From Streptomyces tirandamycinicus (GTDB lineage Bacteria; Actinomycetota; Actinomycetes; Streptomycetales; Streptomycetaceae), in the NCBI RefSeq assembly GCF_003097515.1, contig NZ_CP029188.1, positions 3,784,501-3,848,500 of the forward strand: a stretch of DNA of 64,000 bases, read 5' to 3'. Numbering within the stretch: position 1 is the stretch's first letter; every line of letters starts with the position of its first letter. Positions 1-8,589 of this stretch are shown one piece after another. The notes under the pieces were generated by a model. The model was not told where the DNA came from and searched no databases. It was given only the letters and a program-made list of their open reading frames with translations. Position numbers and translations under genes: made by a program.

Positions 1-190
1 TGACCGACTCCTTGTGCCCCAGCTGGGAGGCGGCCGGGTCGAGGTACGTCGTCGACGCGCCCTGGTCGGCGGCGGCGACCTCGAAGGCGCAGCGGGTCCG
101 GGTGGAGGTCTTCTCGAAGATCAGGGCGATGTTCTTGCCGCGCAGGCGCTGCACCTCGGTACCGGCCCGCTTGGCGGCCTTGAGCTCGGC
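1..190 (-). pseudogene. argF: Ornithine carbamoyltransferase remnant lacking its N-terminus (runs off left edge)
   Basis: The minus strand encodes an unmistakable carbamoyltransferase segment, including the carbamoyl-phosphate loop FEKTSTRTRCAFEVAA and the conserved stretch QLGHKES. In the family this enzyme makes citrulline from ornithine and carbamoyl phosphate. Homology starts abruptly at AELKAAKRAGTE near position 190, which normally lies about 25 residues into the protein. Upstream in the same frame there is no ATG, GTG or TTG and a TGA stands at 221-223. The usual first helix (FLKEL...) is therefore missing, or shifted to another frame. The rest of the gene lies beyond the left edge, so I cannot say whether it is otherwise intact. 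It may be a relic, a rearrangement junction or a sequencing frameshift. Confidence 0.7.
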
Positions 191-193
191 GCA

Positions 194-412
194 TGTCGAA
201 AGGCGCCCAGACCAACTCGTTCAAGAAGGACTTCGACCAGGTCGCCGCTTCCAGCAACAAGGTCGCCATGCCGCCTTCGCGTCCGCGGCCGCCCGCACGG
301 CCACCCGCCACCCCCGCGTGGCCTGGTGCCGCGGGGCCGGGTGACCGCGTGCGCCGGGGCCCGGGGAGCCGACACCTCACCGTGTGCCGGGGCGACAACG
401 TACGGTTGACGC
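194..412. other. Non-coding spacer between the carbamoyltransferase remnant and the metalloprotease gene
   Basis: No convincing gene lies here. A short plus-strand frame from ATG 193 looks coding for about 25 codons and then dissolves into Pro/Arg-rich noise. The stretch from about 270 to 412 is simple GC-rich DNA leading to the next start. A promoter for the downstream gene is expected just before 413, but I see no strong -10/-35 pair. Confidence 0.4.
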
Positions 413-1540
413 ATGACGAGCATCGGTGGTGCCGAGATGGTCGACTGGAACCTCGCGGTCGCGACCGCGATCCGCCTCGTCCGGCCAGGGCCGGACGTCA
501 CCCGGGAAGAGGCCCGTGCCGTCGTCGCCGAGCTGCGCCGGCACGCCAAGGCCTCCGAGGAGCACGTCCGCGACTTCACCCGGATGATCCCGGACGGGCA
601 CGAACCCGAGGACACGCCGGTCCTCGTCGTCGACCGGCCGGGCTGGGTCAGGGCCAATGTCGCGGGCTTCCGCGAACTGCTGAAACCCCTGCTCGACAAG
701 ATGCAGGAGCGTCGCGCCGGCACCGCCGGCGGAGCCGTGCTCGGCGCCGTCGGCGGCAAGGTGACCGGAGTCGAGCTGGGCATGCTGCTGTCGTTCCTCG
801 CCTCCCGGGTCCTCGGCCAGTACGAGACCTTCGCCCCGCCCACGCGCGAGCTGCCCGGGGCGCCGGGCAGCGGCGGGCGGCTGCTCCTGGTCGCCCCCAA
901 CATCGTCCACGTGGAACGCGAACTCGACGTCGCCCCGCACGACTTCCGGCTGTGGGTGAGCCTCCACGAGGAGACCCACCGCACCCAGTTCACCGCCGTG
1001 CCCTGGCTGCGCGACCATCTCGAGGGCGAGATCCAGTCGTTCCTCGCCGAGACCGACGTGGACCCCATGACGGTGCTGGAGCGGCTCCGCGAGGCCGCCC
1101 AGACGCTCGCCGGCGGCCGTCCCGAGGGCGAGGAGGACGAGGGGCGCTCGCTGGTCGAGATCGTCCAGAGCCCCGAGCAGCGCGAGATCCTCGGCCGGCT
1201 CACCGCCGTGATGTCCCTGCTCGAGGGGCACGCCGACTTCGTGATGGACGGCGTGGGGCCGCAGGTCGTCCCGTCCGTGGCCGAGATCCGCGAGAAGTTC
1301 CAGCAGCGCCGGGCACGCGGGGCCTCCCGCCTCGACCTGGCGCTGCGCAAGCTGCTCGGGCTGGACGCCAAGCTGCGCCAGTACCGGGACGGCGAGCGGT
1401 TTGTGCGGGCGGTCGCCGAGGAGGTCGGAATGGAGGGCTTCAACCGGGTCTGGACGTCGCCGAACACCCTGCCCACCAAGGCCGAGATCACCAAACCGGC
1501 GGACTGGATCGCGAGGGTGCACCGGAGGACGGACTCGTGA
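413..1540 (+). CDS. Zinc-dependent metalloprotease-like protein (DUF2342 / F420-associated family)
   Basis: The 375-residue protein belongs to the actinobacterial DUF2342 family, annotated as zinc metalloprotease or coenzyme F420 biosynthesis-associated protein. The signature HEETH motif falls at residues 185-189 within SLHEETHRTQF and fits the HExxH zinc-binding consensus. The rest is mostly helical and soluble, with no signal peptide or clear membrane segment. The exact substrate is not established for the family. It lies directly upstream of tilS and hpt on the same strand with a 242-nt gap, so separate transcription is likely. ATG 413 is used; ATG 437 (residue 9) is an alternative. The gap 1541-1782 contains three short direct repeats of cggtcggcctc type and nothing else recognisable. 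Confidence 0.85.
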   Translation: MTSIGGAEMVDWNLAVATAIRLVRPGPDVTREEARAVVAELRRHAKASEEHVRDFTRMIPDGHEPEDTPVLVVDRPGWVRANVAGFRELLKPLLDKMQERRAGTAGGAVLGAVGGKVTGVELGMLLSFLASRVLGQYETFAPPTRELPGAPGSGGRLLLVAPNIVHVERELDVAPHDFRLWVSLHEETHRTQFTAVPWLRDHLEGEIQSFLAETDVDPMTVLERLREAAQTLAGGRPEGEEDEGRSLVEIVQSPEQREILGRLTAVMSLLEGHADFVMDGVGPQVVPSVAEIREKFQQRRARGASRLDLALRKLLGLDAKLRQYRDGERFVRAVAEEVGMEGFNRVWTSPNTLPTKAEITKPADWIARVHRRTDS

Positions 1541-1782
1541 GCCTGCTGGGCCTCCTGAGCCCCCGTGCGGCCGACGGCAGACGGACGCCGTCGTAATCAC
1601 CCGTCCGAGGGACCGTGGGCGAGGGGTAGGCGTGCAATGCTCGGGGAACGGCACGGTTCTGTCACCATCGAGACACTCTGAGTGACCAAACCCCCTCACC
1701 TCCACTCCGCCGGTCGGCCTCCGGTCGGCCTCCGGTCGGAGGTACCCCCGACCACCCCCCGACTCCACGAAGGGCACCGGAC

Positions 1783-2835
1783 ATGGGTCCGCATCCTGCG
1801 GTCGCGGCGATACGCCTGGCGGTCCGCCGCGTACTCCACGACGTACTCAACGAACTGCACAAGATCCCGAGCGCCGTACCCAGCTCCGGCGGGTGCTCCA
1901 CCGCCGCGCCGGGCCCGGACGACCGCCCCGTCGTGCTGGTCGCCTGCTCCGGCGGCGCCGACTCCATGGCGCTCGCCTCCGCTCTCGCCTTCGAGGCCCC
2001 CAAGCTGGCCGTCCGCGCCGGTGCCGTCACCGTCGACCACGGCCTGCAGGCCGGATCCGATCTGCGCGCCGCCGAAGTCGCCGCCCGGCTCACCGCCCTG
2101 GGGCTGGACCCCGTCGAGTCCGTCGCCGTGACCGTCGGGCGCGCCGGCGGCCCCGAGGCCGCCGCCCGCGACGCCCGCTACGCCGCCCTCGACGAGGCCG
2201 CCGAGCGCCACGGCGCCGCCGCCGTCCTCCTCGGCCACACCCGCGACGACCAGGCGGAGACCGTCCTCCTCGGCCTCGCCAGGGGCTCCGGCATCCGCTC
2301 GCTGTCCGGCATGGCGGACGTCTCCGGCGCCGGACGCCGCTACCGGCGCCCCTTCCTCCGGCTGGACCGCCAGACCGCCCGCAAGGCGTGCCTGGTCCAG
2401 CACCTGCCCGTCTGGGACGACCCGATGAACGCGGATCCCGCCTACACCCGCTCCCGGCTGCGCCACGAGGGCCTGCCCGCGCTGGAGAAGGCCCTCGGCA
2501 AGGGCGTGGTCGAGGCGCTGGCGCGCACCGCCCGGCTCTCCCGTGACGACGCCGACGCGCTGGACGCCTGGGCCGCGCAGGCCGACGAGACCGTCCGCGA
2601 CGACGCCGGGCTGCTCGAATGCGCCAAGCTGTACGCACTGCCCCCCGCCGTCCGCCGCCGGGTGCTCCGCCGGGCCCTGGTGGCAGCCGGTTCACCTGCG
2701 GGTTCGCTGTTCGCCCGGCATGTGGAGGAGGTCGAGCGGCTGATCGTGGGATGGCGGGGGCAGAAGCCCCTGAACCTGCCCGGCCGGGTCGAGGCGCGCC
2801 GCCAGGGTGGCAGACTGGTCATTCGGCAAAGCTGA
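1783..2835 (+). CDS. tilS: tRNA(Ile)-lysidine synthase TilS
   Basis: TilS attaches lysine to C34 of the CAU-anticodon isoleucine tRNA using ATP, switching its codon and charging specificity. The PP-loop nucleotide-binding motif SGGADS sits at residues 56-61, followed by VDHGLQ and LGHTRDDQAETVLL, all hallmarks of the family. At 350 residues it has the N-terminal PP-loop domain and a shorter C-terminal portion than E. coli TilS, as is common in actinobacteria. The reading frame runs cleanly to TGA, 48 nt before hpt, so the two are probably co-transcribed. This tilS-hpt-ftsH order is widespread in Gram-positive bacteria. Confidence 0.95.
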   Translation: MGPHPAVAAIRLAVRRVLHDVLNELHKIPSAVPSSGGCSTAAPGPDDRPVVLVACSGGADSMALASALAFEAPKLAVRAGAVTVDHGLQAGSDLRAAEVAARLTALGLDPVESVAVTVGRAGGPEAAARDARYAALDEAAERHGAAAVLLGHTRDDQAETVLLGLARGSGIRSLSGMADVSGAGRRYRRPFLRLDRQTARKACLVQHLPVWDDPMNADPAYTRSRLRHEGLPALEKALGKGVVEALARTARLSRDDADALDAWAAQADETVRDDAGLLECAKLYALPPAVRRRVLRRALVAAGSPAGSLFARHVEEVERLIVGWRGQKPLNLPGRVEARRQGGRLVIRQS

Positions 2836-2883
2836 GCCGGCAGCGGGCCGGGTGCCGGGACGCCGATACAGAAAGCGACGCGG

Positions 2884-3438
2884 GTGAACGAGAAGGACAT
2901 GGGCGCCGATCTCAAATCGGTGCTCATCACCAAGGAAGAGATCGACGCGAAGCTGGCCGAGCTGGCCGCGAAGATCGATGCGGAGTACGCGGGCAAGGAC
3001 CTGCTCATCATCGGGGTCCTCAAGGGCGCCGTGATGGTGATGGCGGACCTGGCGCGTGCCCTGTCCACGCCCGTCACCATGGACTGGATGGCGGTGTCCT
3101 CGTACGGCGCGGGCACCCAGTCGTCCGGAGTGGTCCGGATCCTCAAGGACCTGGACACCGACATCAAGGGCAGGCACGTCCTGATCGTCGAGGACATCAT
3201 CGACTCCGGGCTGACCCTGTCCTGGCTGCTGTCGAACCTCGGCTCCCGCGAGCCGGCCTCCCTCGAGGTCTGCACGCTGCTCCGCAAGCCGGACGCCGCC
3301 AAGGTGGCGATCGACGTGAAGTGGATCGGGTTCGACATCCCGAACGAGTTCGTCGTCGGATACGGCCTCGACTACGCGGAGAAGTACCGCAACCTCCCGT
3401 TCGTGGGTACGCTCGCGCCCCACGTGTACGGGGGCTGA
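2884..3438 (+). CDS. hpt: Hypoxanthine phosphoribosyltransferase
   Basis: The 184-residue enzyme salvages hypoxanthine and guanine by transferring phosphoribose from PRPP. The PRPP-binding signature EDIIDSGLT lies at residues 103-111 within VLIVEDIIDSGLT. The substrate-loop region SSYGAGTQSSG is also present. The GTG start at 2884 is preferred because it gives the usual N-terminus; ATG 2899 is an alternative. It follows tilS closely and is followed by a hairpin that probably ends the transcript before ftsH. Confidence 0.95.
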   Translation: MNEKDMGADLKSVLITKEEIDAKLAELAAKIDAEYAGKDLLIIGVLKGAVMVMADLARALSTPVTMDWMAVSSYGAGTQSSGVVRILKDLDTDIKGRHVLIVEDIIDSGLTLSWLLSNLGSREPASLEVCTLLRKPDAAKVAIDVKWIGFDIPNEFVVGYGLDYAEKYRNLPFVGTLAPHVYGG

Positions 3439-3466
3439 GGCACGGACGCGCCCCGGGGAACCCCGG

Positions 3467-3499
3467 CCGCCTTCCCGCCGTTGGAGCATGGGAAGGCGG
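3467..3499 (+). terminator. Hairpin after hpt
   Basis: Two perfect 10-nt arms (ccgccttccc and gggaaggcgg) are separated by a 13-nt loop, 28 nt after the hpt stop. There is no T-tract, which is common for terminators in high-GC actinobacteria. It would separate hpt from ftsH, whose own promoter must lie between here and 3620. Confidence 0.5.
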
Positions 3500-3620
3500 T
3501 CCCGAGTGACAATGCTGGGGTACCGTCCGAAGAGCAGTCTTTCAGTCAGTCTCACAGCAGCAGTCTCAGAGCAGCATTTACCTACGGGCAGGAGGGACGG
3601 GGCGGCACCGCTCCGTATGG

Positions 3621-5645
3621 ATGGACGTGAAGCGATACTTCCGTGGGCCGGTCATGTGGATCGTGCTGGCCGTCCTCGCCGTGGTCGTGCTGATGCAGGT
3701 CGTCGGCTCGTCGGGCGGCTACAAGACGGTGGACACCGCAAAGGTCGTCCAGGCGATCACCAAGAACCAGGTCGATCAGGCCAAGCTGACCACCGGCGAC
3801 GAGCAGATCATCAAGATCGAGCTGAAGGACGGCCAGAAGGTCGACGGCAGCGACAAGGTCCAGGCGAGCTACATCGGCGACCAGGGCGTCGAGCTGGCCA
3901 CGACCCTGCAGCAGAAGTACGACGCGGGTGAGATCGAGAAGGGTTACACGGTCACGCCCGAGCGGCAGAGCCCGTTCCTCTCGGTTCTCCTCTCGCTGCT
4001 GCCCTTCGTGCTCATCGTGGTCGTCTTCCTGTTCCTGATGAACCAGATGCAGGGCGGCGGCTCCCGGGTCATGAACTTCGGGAAGTCCAAGGCCAAGCTC
4101 ATCACCAAGGACACGCCGAAGACCACCTTCTCCGACGTGGCCGGGTCCGACGAGGCCGTCGAGGAGCTCCAAGAGATCAAGGAGTTCCTGCAGGAGCCGG
4201 CGAAGTTCCAGGCCGTCGGCGCCAAGATCCCGAAGGGCGTGCTGCTGTACGGCCCGCCCGGTACGGGCAAGACGCTGCTCGCCCGCGCCGTCGCGGGCGA
4301 GGCGGGCGTGCCGTTCTACTCGATCTCCGGCTCCGACTTCGTCGAGATGTTCGTCGGTGTCGGCGCCTCCCGGGTCCGCGACCTCTTCGAGCAGGCCAAG
4401 GCGAACGCCCCGGCGATCGTCTTCGTCGACGAGATCGACGCGGTGGGCCGCCACCGCGGCGCCGGTCTCGGCGGCGGTCACGACGAGCGCGAGCAGACCC
4501 TGAACCAGCTCCTCGTCGAGATGGACGGCTTCGACGTGAAGGGCGGCGTCATCCTGATCGCCGCCACGAACCGGCCCGACATCCTCGACCCGGCGCTGCT
4601 CCGCCCGGGCCGCTTCGACCGGCAGATCGCCGTCGACCGCCCGGACATGCAGGGCCGTCTGGAGATCCTCAAGGTCCACCAGAAGGGCAAGCCGGTCGCA
4701 CCGGACGTCGACCTCTCGGCCGTCGCCCGCCGCACCCCCGGCTTCACCGGCGCCGATCTGTCGAACGTGCTGAACGAGGCCGCCCTGCTGACGGCCCGCA
4801 GTGACGCCAAGCTGATCGACAACCACTTCCTGGACGAGGCCATCGACCGCGTGGTCGCGGGCCCGCAGAAGCGGACCCGGATCATGTCCGACAAGGAGAA
4901 GAAGATCACCGCGTACCACGAGGGCGGACACGCCCTGGTCGCGGCGGCCTCCCCGAACTCGGACCCGGTCCACAAGATCACGATTCTGTCCCGCGGGCGT
5001 GCCCTCGGTTACACGATGGTGCTCCCGGACGAGGACAAGTACTCGACCACGCGCAACGAGATGCTGGACCAGCTGGCGTACATGCTGGGCGGTCGCGCGG
5101 CCGAGGAGCTCGTGTTCCACGACCCGACCACGGGCGCGGCGAACGACATCGAGAAGGCCACGGCCACGGCCCGGGCGATGGTCACGCAGTACGGCATGAC
5201 CGAGCGCCTCGGGGCGATCAAGTTCGGCGGCGACAACTCGGAGCCGTTCCTGGGCCGCGAGATGGCGCACCAGCGCGACTACTCCGAAGAGGTCGCCGCG
5301 CTGGTCGACGAAGAGGTCAAGAAGCTCATCGAGGCCGCGCACAACGAGGCGTGGGAGATCCTCGTCGAGAACCGCGACGTCCTCGACAACCTCGTCCTCG
5401 CGCTGCTGGAGAAGGAGACCCTCGGCAAGGAGGAGATCGCGGAGATCTTCGCCCCGATCGTGAAGCGCCCGGCCCGGCCGGCGTGGACCGGGTCCTCCCG
5501 CCGTACGCCGTCCACCCGCCCGCCGGTGCTGTCGCCGAAGGAGCTCGCGCTCACCAACGGTGCCAACGGGACCTCCGCCCCCACGGTGACCGATGTCACC
5601 AAGACGCCCAAGGAGGCGGTCCAGGACGAGCGTCCGGACGCCTGA
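3621..5645 (+). CDS. ftsH: Membrane-anchored ATP-dependent zinc protease FtsH
   Basis: FtsH extracts and degrades damaged membrane proteins and some soluble ones. The 674-residue protein has two N-terminal membrane segments (about residues 12-30 and 115-140) flanking an extracytoplasmic domain. The AAA+ domain has Walker A GPPGTGKT near residue 211, a Walker B FVDEIDAVGR and the second region of homology RPGRFDRQ. The protease domain carries the zinc motif HEGGH at residues 433-437, with Gly where many bacteria have Ala; this variant is normal in Streptomyces. The C-terminal tail is unstructured and Pro/Thr-rich. ATG 3621 gives the standard MDVKRYFRGP start. A hairpin terminator follows. Confidence 0.96.
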   Translation: MDVKRYFRGPVMWIVLAVLAVVVLMQVVGSSGGYKTVDTAKVVQAITKNQVDQAKLTTGDEQIIKIELKDGQKVDGSDKVQASYIGDQGVELATTLQQKYDAGEIEKGYTVTPERQSPFLSVLLSLLPFVLIVVVFLFLMNQMQGGGSRVMNFGKSKAKLITKDTPKTTFSDVAGSDEAVEELQEIKEFLQEPAKFQAVGAKIPKGVLLYGPPGTGKTLLARAVAGEAGVPFYSISGSDFVEMFVGVGASRVRDLFEQAKANAPAIVFVDEIDAVGRHRGAGLGGGHDEREQTLNQLLVEMDGFDVKGGVILIAATNRPDILDPALLRPGRFDRQIAVDRPDMQGRLEILKVHQKGKPVAPDVDLSAVARRTPGFTGADLSNVLNEAALLTARSDAKLIDNHFLDEAIDRVVAGPQKRTRIMSDKEKKITAYHEGGHALVAAASPNSDPVHKITILSRGRALGYTMVLPDEDKYSTTRNEMLDQLAYMLGGRAAEELVFHDPTTGAANDIEKATATARAMVTQYGMTERLGAIKFGGDNSEPFLGREMAHQRDYSEEVAALVDEEVKKLIEAAHNEAWEILVENRDVLDNLVLALLEKETLGKEEIAEIFAPIVKRPARPAWTGSSRRTPSTRPPVLSPKELALTNGANGTSAPTVTDVTKTPKEAVQDERPDA

Positions 5646-5685
5646 CCAGGCATGATGCGGCGGTGAGAACCGCCGTACCGGAATG

Positions 5686-5729
5686 AACGCCGCATCTCCC
5701 GGGTTCTAGCCTGGGAGGTGCGGCGTTTT
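5686..5729 (+). terminator. Hairpin terminator between ftsH and folE
   Basis: Arms of 15 nt (5686-5700 and 5713-5727), with one G-U pair in RNA, enclose a 12-nt loop and are followed by a short T-run. A smaller hairpin (cggcggt/accgccg) precedes it near 5658-5676. The loop sequence ttctagcct could also serve as the folE -10 region, so the element may overlap the next promoter. Confidence 0.65.
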
Positions 5730-5762
5730 CGCGCCACGGCAGAGCACAGGAACGAGGCACAG

Positions 5763-6368
5763 ATGACCGACCCGGTGACCCTGGACGGCGAGGGCACGAT
5801 CGGCGAGTTCGACGAGAAGCGCGCCGAGAACGCCGTGCGCGAGCTCCTCATCGCCGTCGGCGAGGACCCGGACCGCGAGGGTCTGAGGGAGACCCCGGCG
5901 CGGGTGGCGCGCGCGTACCGGGAGATATTCGCGGGCCTCTGGCAGCAGCCGGAGGACGTGCTCACCACGACGTTCGACCTCGGCCACGACGAGATGGTCC
6001 TGGTGAAGGACATCGAGCTGGTGAGCTGCTGCGAGCATCACCTGGTCCCCTTCCGGGGCGTCGCCCACGTCGGCTACATCCCGTCCACCACAGGCAAGAT
6101 CACCGGTCTGTCCAAGCTCGCCCGCCTCGTCGACGTGTTCGCCCGCCGCCCCCAGGTGCAGGAGCGCCTGACCACGCAGATCGCCGACTCCCTGATGGAG
6201 ATCCTGGAGCCGCGCGGGGTGATCGTGGTCATCGAGTGCGAGCACATGTGCATGTCGATGCGCGGCATCCGCAAGCCGGGCGCCAAGACGATCACCTCGG
6301 CCGTCCGCGGCCAGCTCCGCGACGTCGCCACGCGCAACGAGGCGATGAGCCTCATCATGGCGCGCTGA
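5763..6368 (+). CDS. folE: GTP cyclohydrolase I
   Basis: FolE opens the guanine ring of GTP to give dihydroneopterin triphosphate, the first step of folate synthesis. The 201-residue length is standard. Zinc ligands are visible in SCCEHHLVPFRG (Cys and His at about residues 90 and 93) and in CEHMCMSMRG (from residue 159). ATG 5763 is chosen over an in-frame upstream GTG because it starts the conserved protein and is preceded by a purine-rich stretch (gaggcacag). The remaining folate genes lie just downstream on the opposite strand, with a shared terminator between. Confidence 0.96.
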   Translation: MTDPVTLDGEGTIGEFDEKRAENAVRELLIAVGEDPDREGLRETPARVARAYREIFAGLWQQPEDVLTTTFDLGHDEMVLVKDIELVSCCEHHLVPFRGVAHVGYIPSTTGKITGLSKLARLVDVFARRPQVQERLTTQIADSLMEILEPRGVIVVIECEHMCMSMRGIRKPGAKTITSAVRGQLRDVATRNEAMSLIMAR

Positions 6369-6387
6369 TCCGCCGCCGCGCCCGAAC

Positions 6388-6428
6388 GACGGAGCACCCC
6401 CGGCCTCTCGGGCCGGGGGTGCTCCGTC
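6388..6428. terminator. Bidirectional terminator between folE and the fol operon
   Basis: A long near-perfect hairpin with arms gacggagcacccccggcc and ggccgggggtgctccgtc encloses a 5-nt loop. It lies between the folE stop (6368) and the end of the convergent minus-strand operon (6452), so it can serve both transcripts. Confidence 0.85.
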
Positions 6429-6451
6429 GTGATGTACGGCCGGGAGGACCC

Positions 6452-6940
6452 TCAGCGCGCCGGGACCTGGCCCGTGCCGTCGTCCTCGTCGTCCGGGAGC
6501 TTGCAGACCCGCTCCACGAACAGTCCCGCGGCGATCACCGCCATTCCGGCCAGGACCGAGAAGCCGGCGTAGATCGCCTGGTCACGGCGGGCCGGCACGT
6601 CGAGCGAGCCGAGCAGGAAGACCCCCACACCGCCGTACACGCCACTGACGAGCGCCGCCACCAGGGCGCTCGCCTGGCCGAAGACGACGGCGCGGGCGGC
6701 CATCAGCGGCTCGACGCCCTTGGCCCCCGGGCGGCGCTCCCGCTGGGCCCGCAGCCGGGCGCGCAGTGACAGCGCGGTCGCCAGGAGGATCGCGGCGATC
6801 GCCGCGAGGACGATGGGCGCCGCCAGCGGCACGCTCGGCAGCGTGCCCACCGAGTCCCACAGCCGGGCGCCGCCCCAGGACAGCACCCCGGCCGCCACGA
6901 ACAGCCCGGCCAGTACCCCAAGCCGTAGTTGCTTCACCAC
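6452..6940 (-). CDS. DUF3180 family membrane protein
   Basis: A 162-residue integral membrane protein with four predicted hydrophobic helices: two near the N-terminus (LGVLAGLFVAAGVLSW, APIVLAAIAAILLATAL) and two in the second half. A basic loop lies between the pairs. It matches the actinobacterial DUF3180 family, almost always found next to folK, but no biochemical role is known. The GTG start at 6940 lies 51 nt downstream of the folK stop. It is the last gene of the folP-NTF2-folB-folK cluster. Confidence 0.8.
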   Translation of the reverse strand: MVKQLRLGVLAGLFVAAGVLSWGGARLWDSVGTLPSVPLAAPIVLAAIAAILLATALSLRARLRAQRERRPGAKGVEPLMAARAVVFGQASALVAALVSGVYGGVGVFLLGSLDVPARRDQAIYAGFSVLAGMAVIAAGLFVERVCKLPDDEDDGTGQVPAR

Positions 6941-6991
6941 GCGCCCCTGTGCCCTTCGTCTTGGTGCCGGAGACCCTGAAGAGCGTAACGA

Positions 6992-7579
6992 CTACTCGGG
7001 GAGACGGAGTTCCAGGTCCGCGCGCGGAGCGACACCCGTCCGCCCCACGCCGTCCAGCAACTCCGCGACGCCGCCCCGGCCGGGCAGCTGGGCCTCGGGC
7101 TCCACGTCGTGCCACGGGGCGAGGACGAAGGCCCGCTCGTGCGCCCGGGGATGCGGAAGGGTGAGGAGCGGATCGTCCGAGACCACGTCCGCGTACGCCA
7201 CGATGTCGACGTCGATCGTGCGCGGACCCCAGCGCTCCTCGCGCACCCGGTCGAACGCCTCCTCGATCGCCTGACCGCGCTCCAGCAGGGAGCCCGGCGG
7301 CAGGGTCGTCCGCACGAGCACCACCGCGTTGAAGTACGACGGCTGGGTGCCCGGCTCGACGCCCCACGGCTCCGTCTCGTACACGGGGGAGACCGCCTTG
7401 ACCCGCACCCCGGGCGTGTCCTCCAGCAGGTCGATGGCGCCCTGGATCGTCTCCAGCCGGTTGCCCAGGTTGGATCCGAGCGCGATCACGGCGCGTTTGG
7501 GGTTGGACAGGGTGATGTCGGCCGCGTCGACCTGCTCGACGACGGCGGTGGGCACGGGCTGCACGGTGGGGTCGCTCAT
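6992..7579 (-). CDS. folK: 6-hydroxymethyl-7,8-dihydropterin pyrophosphokinase
   Basis: FolK transfers pyrophosphate from ATP to hydroxymethyl-dihydropterin, preparing it for dihydropteroate synthase. The 195-residue protein has the ALGSNLGNR start of the core, PVYETEPWG, and the signature RWGPRTIDVDIV followed by LPHPRAHERAFVL. A roughly 30-residue N-terminal extension precedes the core. The ATG overlaps the folB stop (ATGA), indicating translational coupling. Confidence 0.95.
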   Translation of the reverse strand: MSDPTVQPVPTAVVEQVDAADITLSNPKRAVIALGSNLGNRLETIQGAIDLLEDTPGVRVKAVSPVYETEPWGVEPGTQPSYFNAVVLVRTTLPPGSLLERGQAIEEAFDRVREERWGPRTIDVDIVAYADVVSDDPLLTLPHPRAHERAFVLAPWHDVEPEAQLPGRGGVAELLDGVGRTGVAPRADLELRLPE

Positions 7580-7935
7580 GCACGGCTCCGGGTGATGGTG
7601 ATGGTGACGTCGTCGAACGGAACGGTGATCGGGGCCTCCGGCTTGTGCACGACGACCTCGACCTCCTGGACGCCGGCGTGCTTGAGGCACTGCTGGGCGA
7701 TGCGCTCGGCCAGCGTCTCGATCAGGTCCACCGGCTCCCCCTGGACGACGTCGACGACCTCCTCCGCCACCACTCCGTAGTGGACGGTCTTCGCCAGGTC
7801 GTCGTCGGCCGCCGCGGGACGGGTGTCGAGGCCGAGCACCAGGTCCACGACGAAGGTCTGACCCTCCTCGCGCTCCCGGGGGAAGACGCCGTGGTGCCCG
7901 CGGGCCCTCAGGCCGCGCAGCGCGACACGATCCAC
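7576..7935 (-). CDS. folB: Dihydroneopterin aldolase
   Basis: FolB cleaves dihydroneopterin to hydroxymethyl-dihydropterin and glycolaldehyde. The 119-residue size fits the family. The conserved RARGHHGVFPREREEGQ and the catalytic-region VHKPEAPI are present. GTG 7935 is chosen because an AGGAG Shine-Dalgarno lies 8 nt upstream; a second in-frame GTG nine nt earlier would sit on the Shine-Dalgarno itself. It overlaps folK by 4 nt. A 192-nt gap separates it from the NTF2-like gene, so an internal promoter is possible. Confidence 0.94.
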   Translation of the reverse strand: MDRVALRGLRARGHHGVFPREREEGQTFVVDLVLGLDTRPAAADDDLAKTVHYGVVAEEVVDVVQGEPVDLIETLAERIAQQCLKHAGVQEVEVVVHKPEAPITVPFDDVTITITRSRA

Positions 7936-8127
7936 GCGAATCACTCCTGCTGTCGTAGTCCGGCGCGCACCCGGCCGCGTGCGGGCGGCAGCAGTGCACG
8001 GATGCGAATCTACCCGCGGGCTCGGACACGACCGGCCCGCGGGGGCCGCGGACGGAAGCGTCACCGGCTGGTGGCCGCCCCTACCCGCGGCCGCGGAAAC
8101 CAACCTCCCACTAGCCGGTTTACCCAC

Positions 8128-8589
8128 TCACGGGGCGGAATCGCCGTTCTCCTCGTCGTCCGATTCCGCCAGAACGGGCGAACCGTGGTGTGACCAGATT
8201 CTCCACCCCTCGGGTGTGCGGCGGAACACATTGGTGGCCACGACCAGCTGCCCGACGAGGGGCCCGAGCTCGCCGGCCTCCTCCGCGGGGCCGCCGCTGA
8301 GGATGTTCTCGGTGCAGGTGACGACGGCGGTGTCACCGCAGACGCTGACCCGCACATCGGTGAGGAAGAACTGGATGTACTCGGTGTTCGCCATGATCAG
8401 GGCGTACGAGCGCAGCACCTCGCCGCGCCCCGAGAGCACCGGCCAGCCCGGGTGCACGCAGGAGATGTCGCCGGCGTCCCCGCCGTCCAGCCAGAGCCCG
8501 GAGACCTCCTCGAAGTCGCCCCGCTCCACGGCCTCGTAGAAGGCGGTGTTGGCCGCTTCCACGTTCTCGACGTCGGTACGCGAGGTCAC
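8128..8589 (-). CDS. NTF2-like (SnoaL/nuclear transport factor 2) family protein
   Basis: A 153-residue cytosolic protein with the cone-shaped NTF2/SnoaL pattern: an N-terminal helix (NTAFYEAVERGDFEEVSGLW), a hairpin containing SCVHPGW, and C-terminal strands ending VWSHHGSP-like (RIWSHHGSPV). The family includes small enzymes and binding proteins, so function cannot be assigned. The GTG start overlaps the folP stop by 4 nt, so it is made with dihydropteroate synthase. A similar gene next to folP is a recurring Streptomyces arrangement as I recall. Confidence 0.8.
   Translation of the reverse strand: MTSRTDVENVEAANTAFYEAVERGDFEEVSGLWLDGGDAGDISCVHPGWPVLSGRGEVLRSYALIMANTEYIQFFLTDVRVSVCGDTAVVTCTENILSGGPAEEAGELGPLVGQLVVATNVFRRTPEGWRIWSHHGSPVLAESDDEENGDSAP

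Noticed and set aside
3582..5342. 586-codon frame antisense to ftsH
   Set aside because: It is the codon-position mirror of ftsH and has no ribosome site or recognisable domain.
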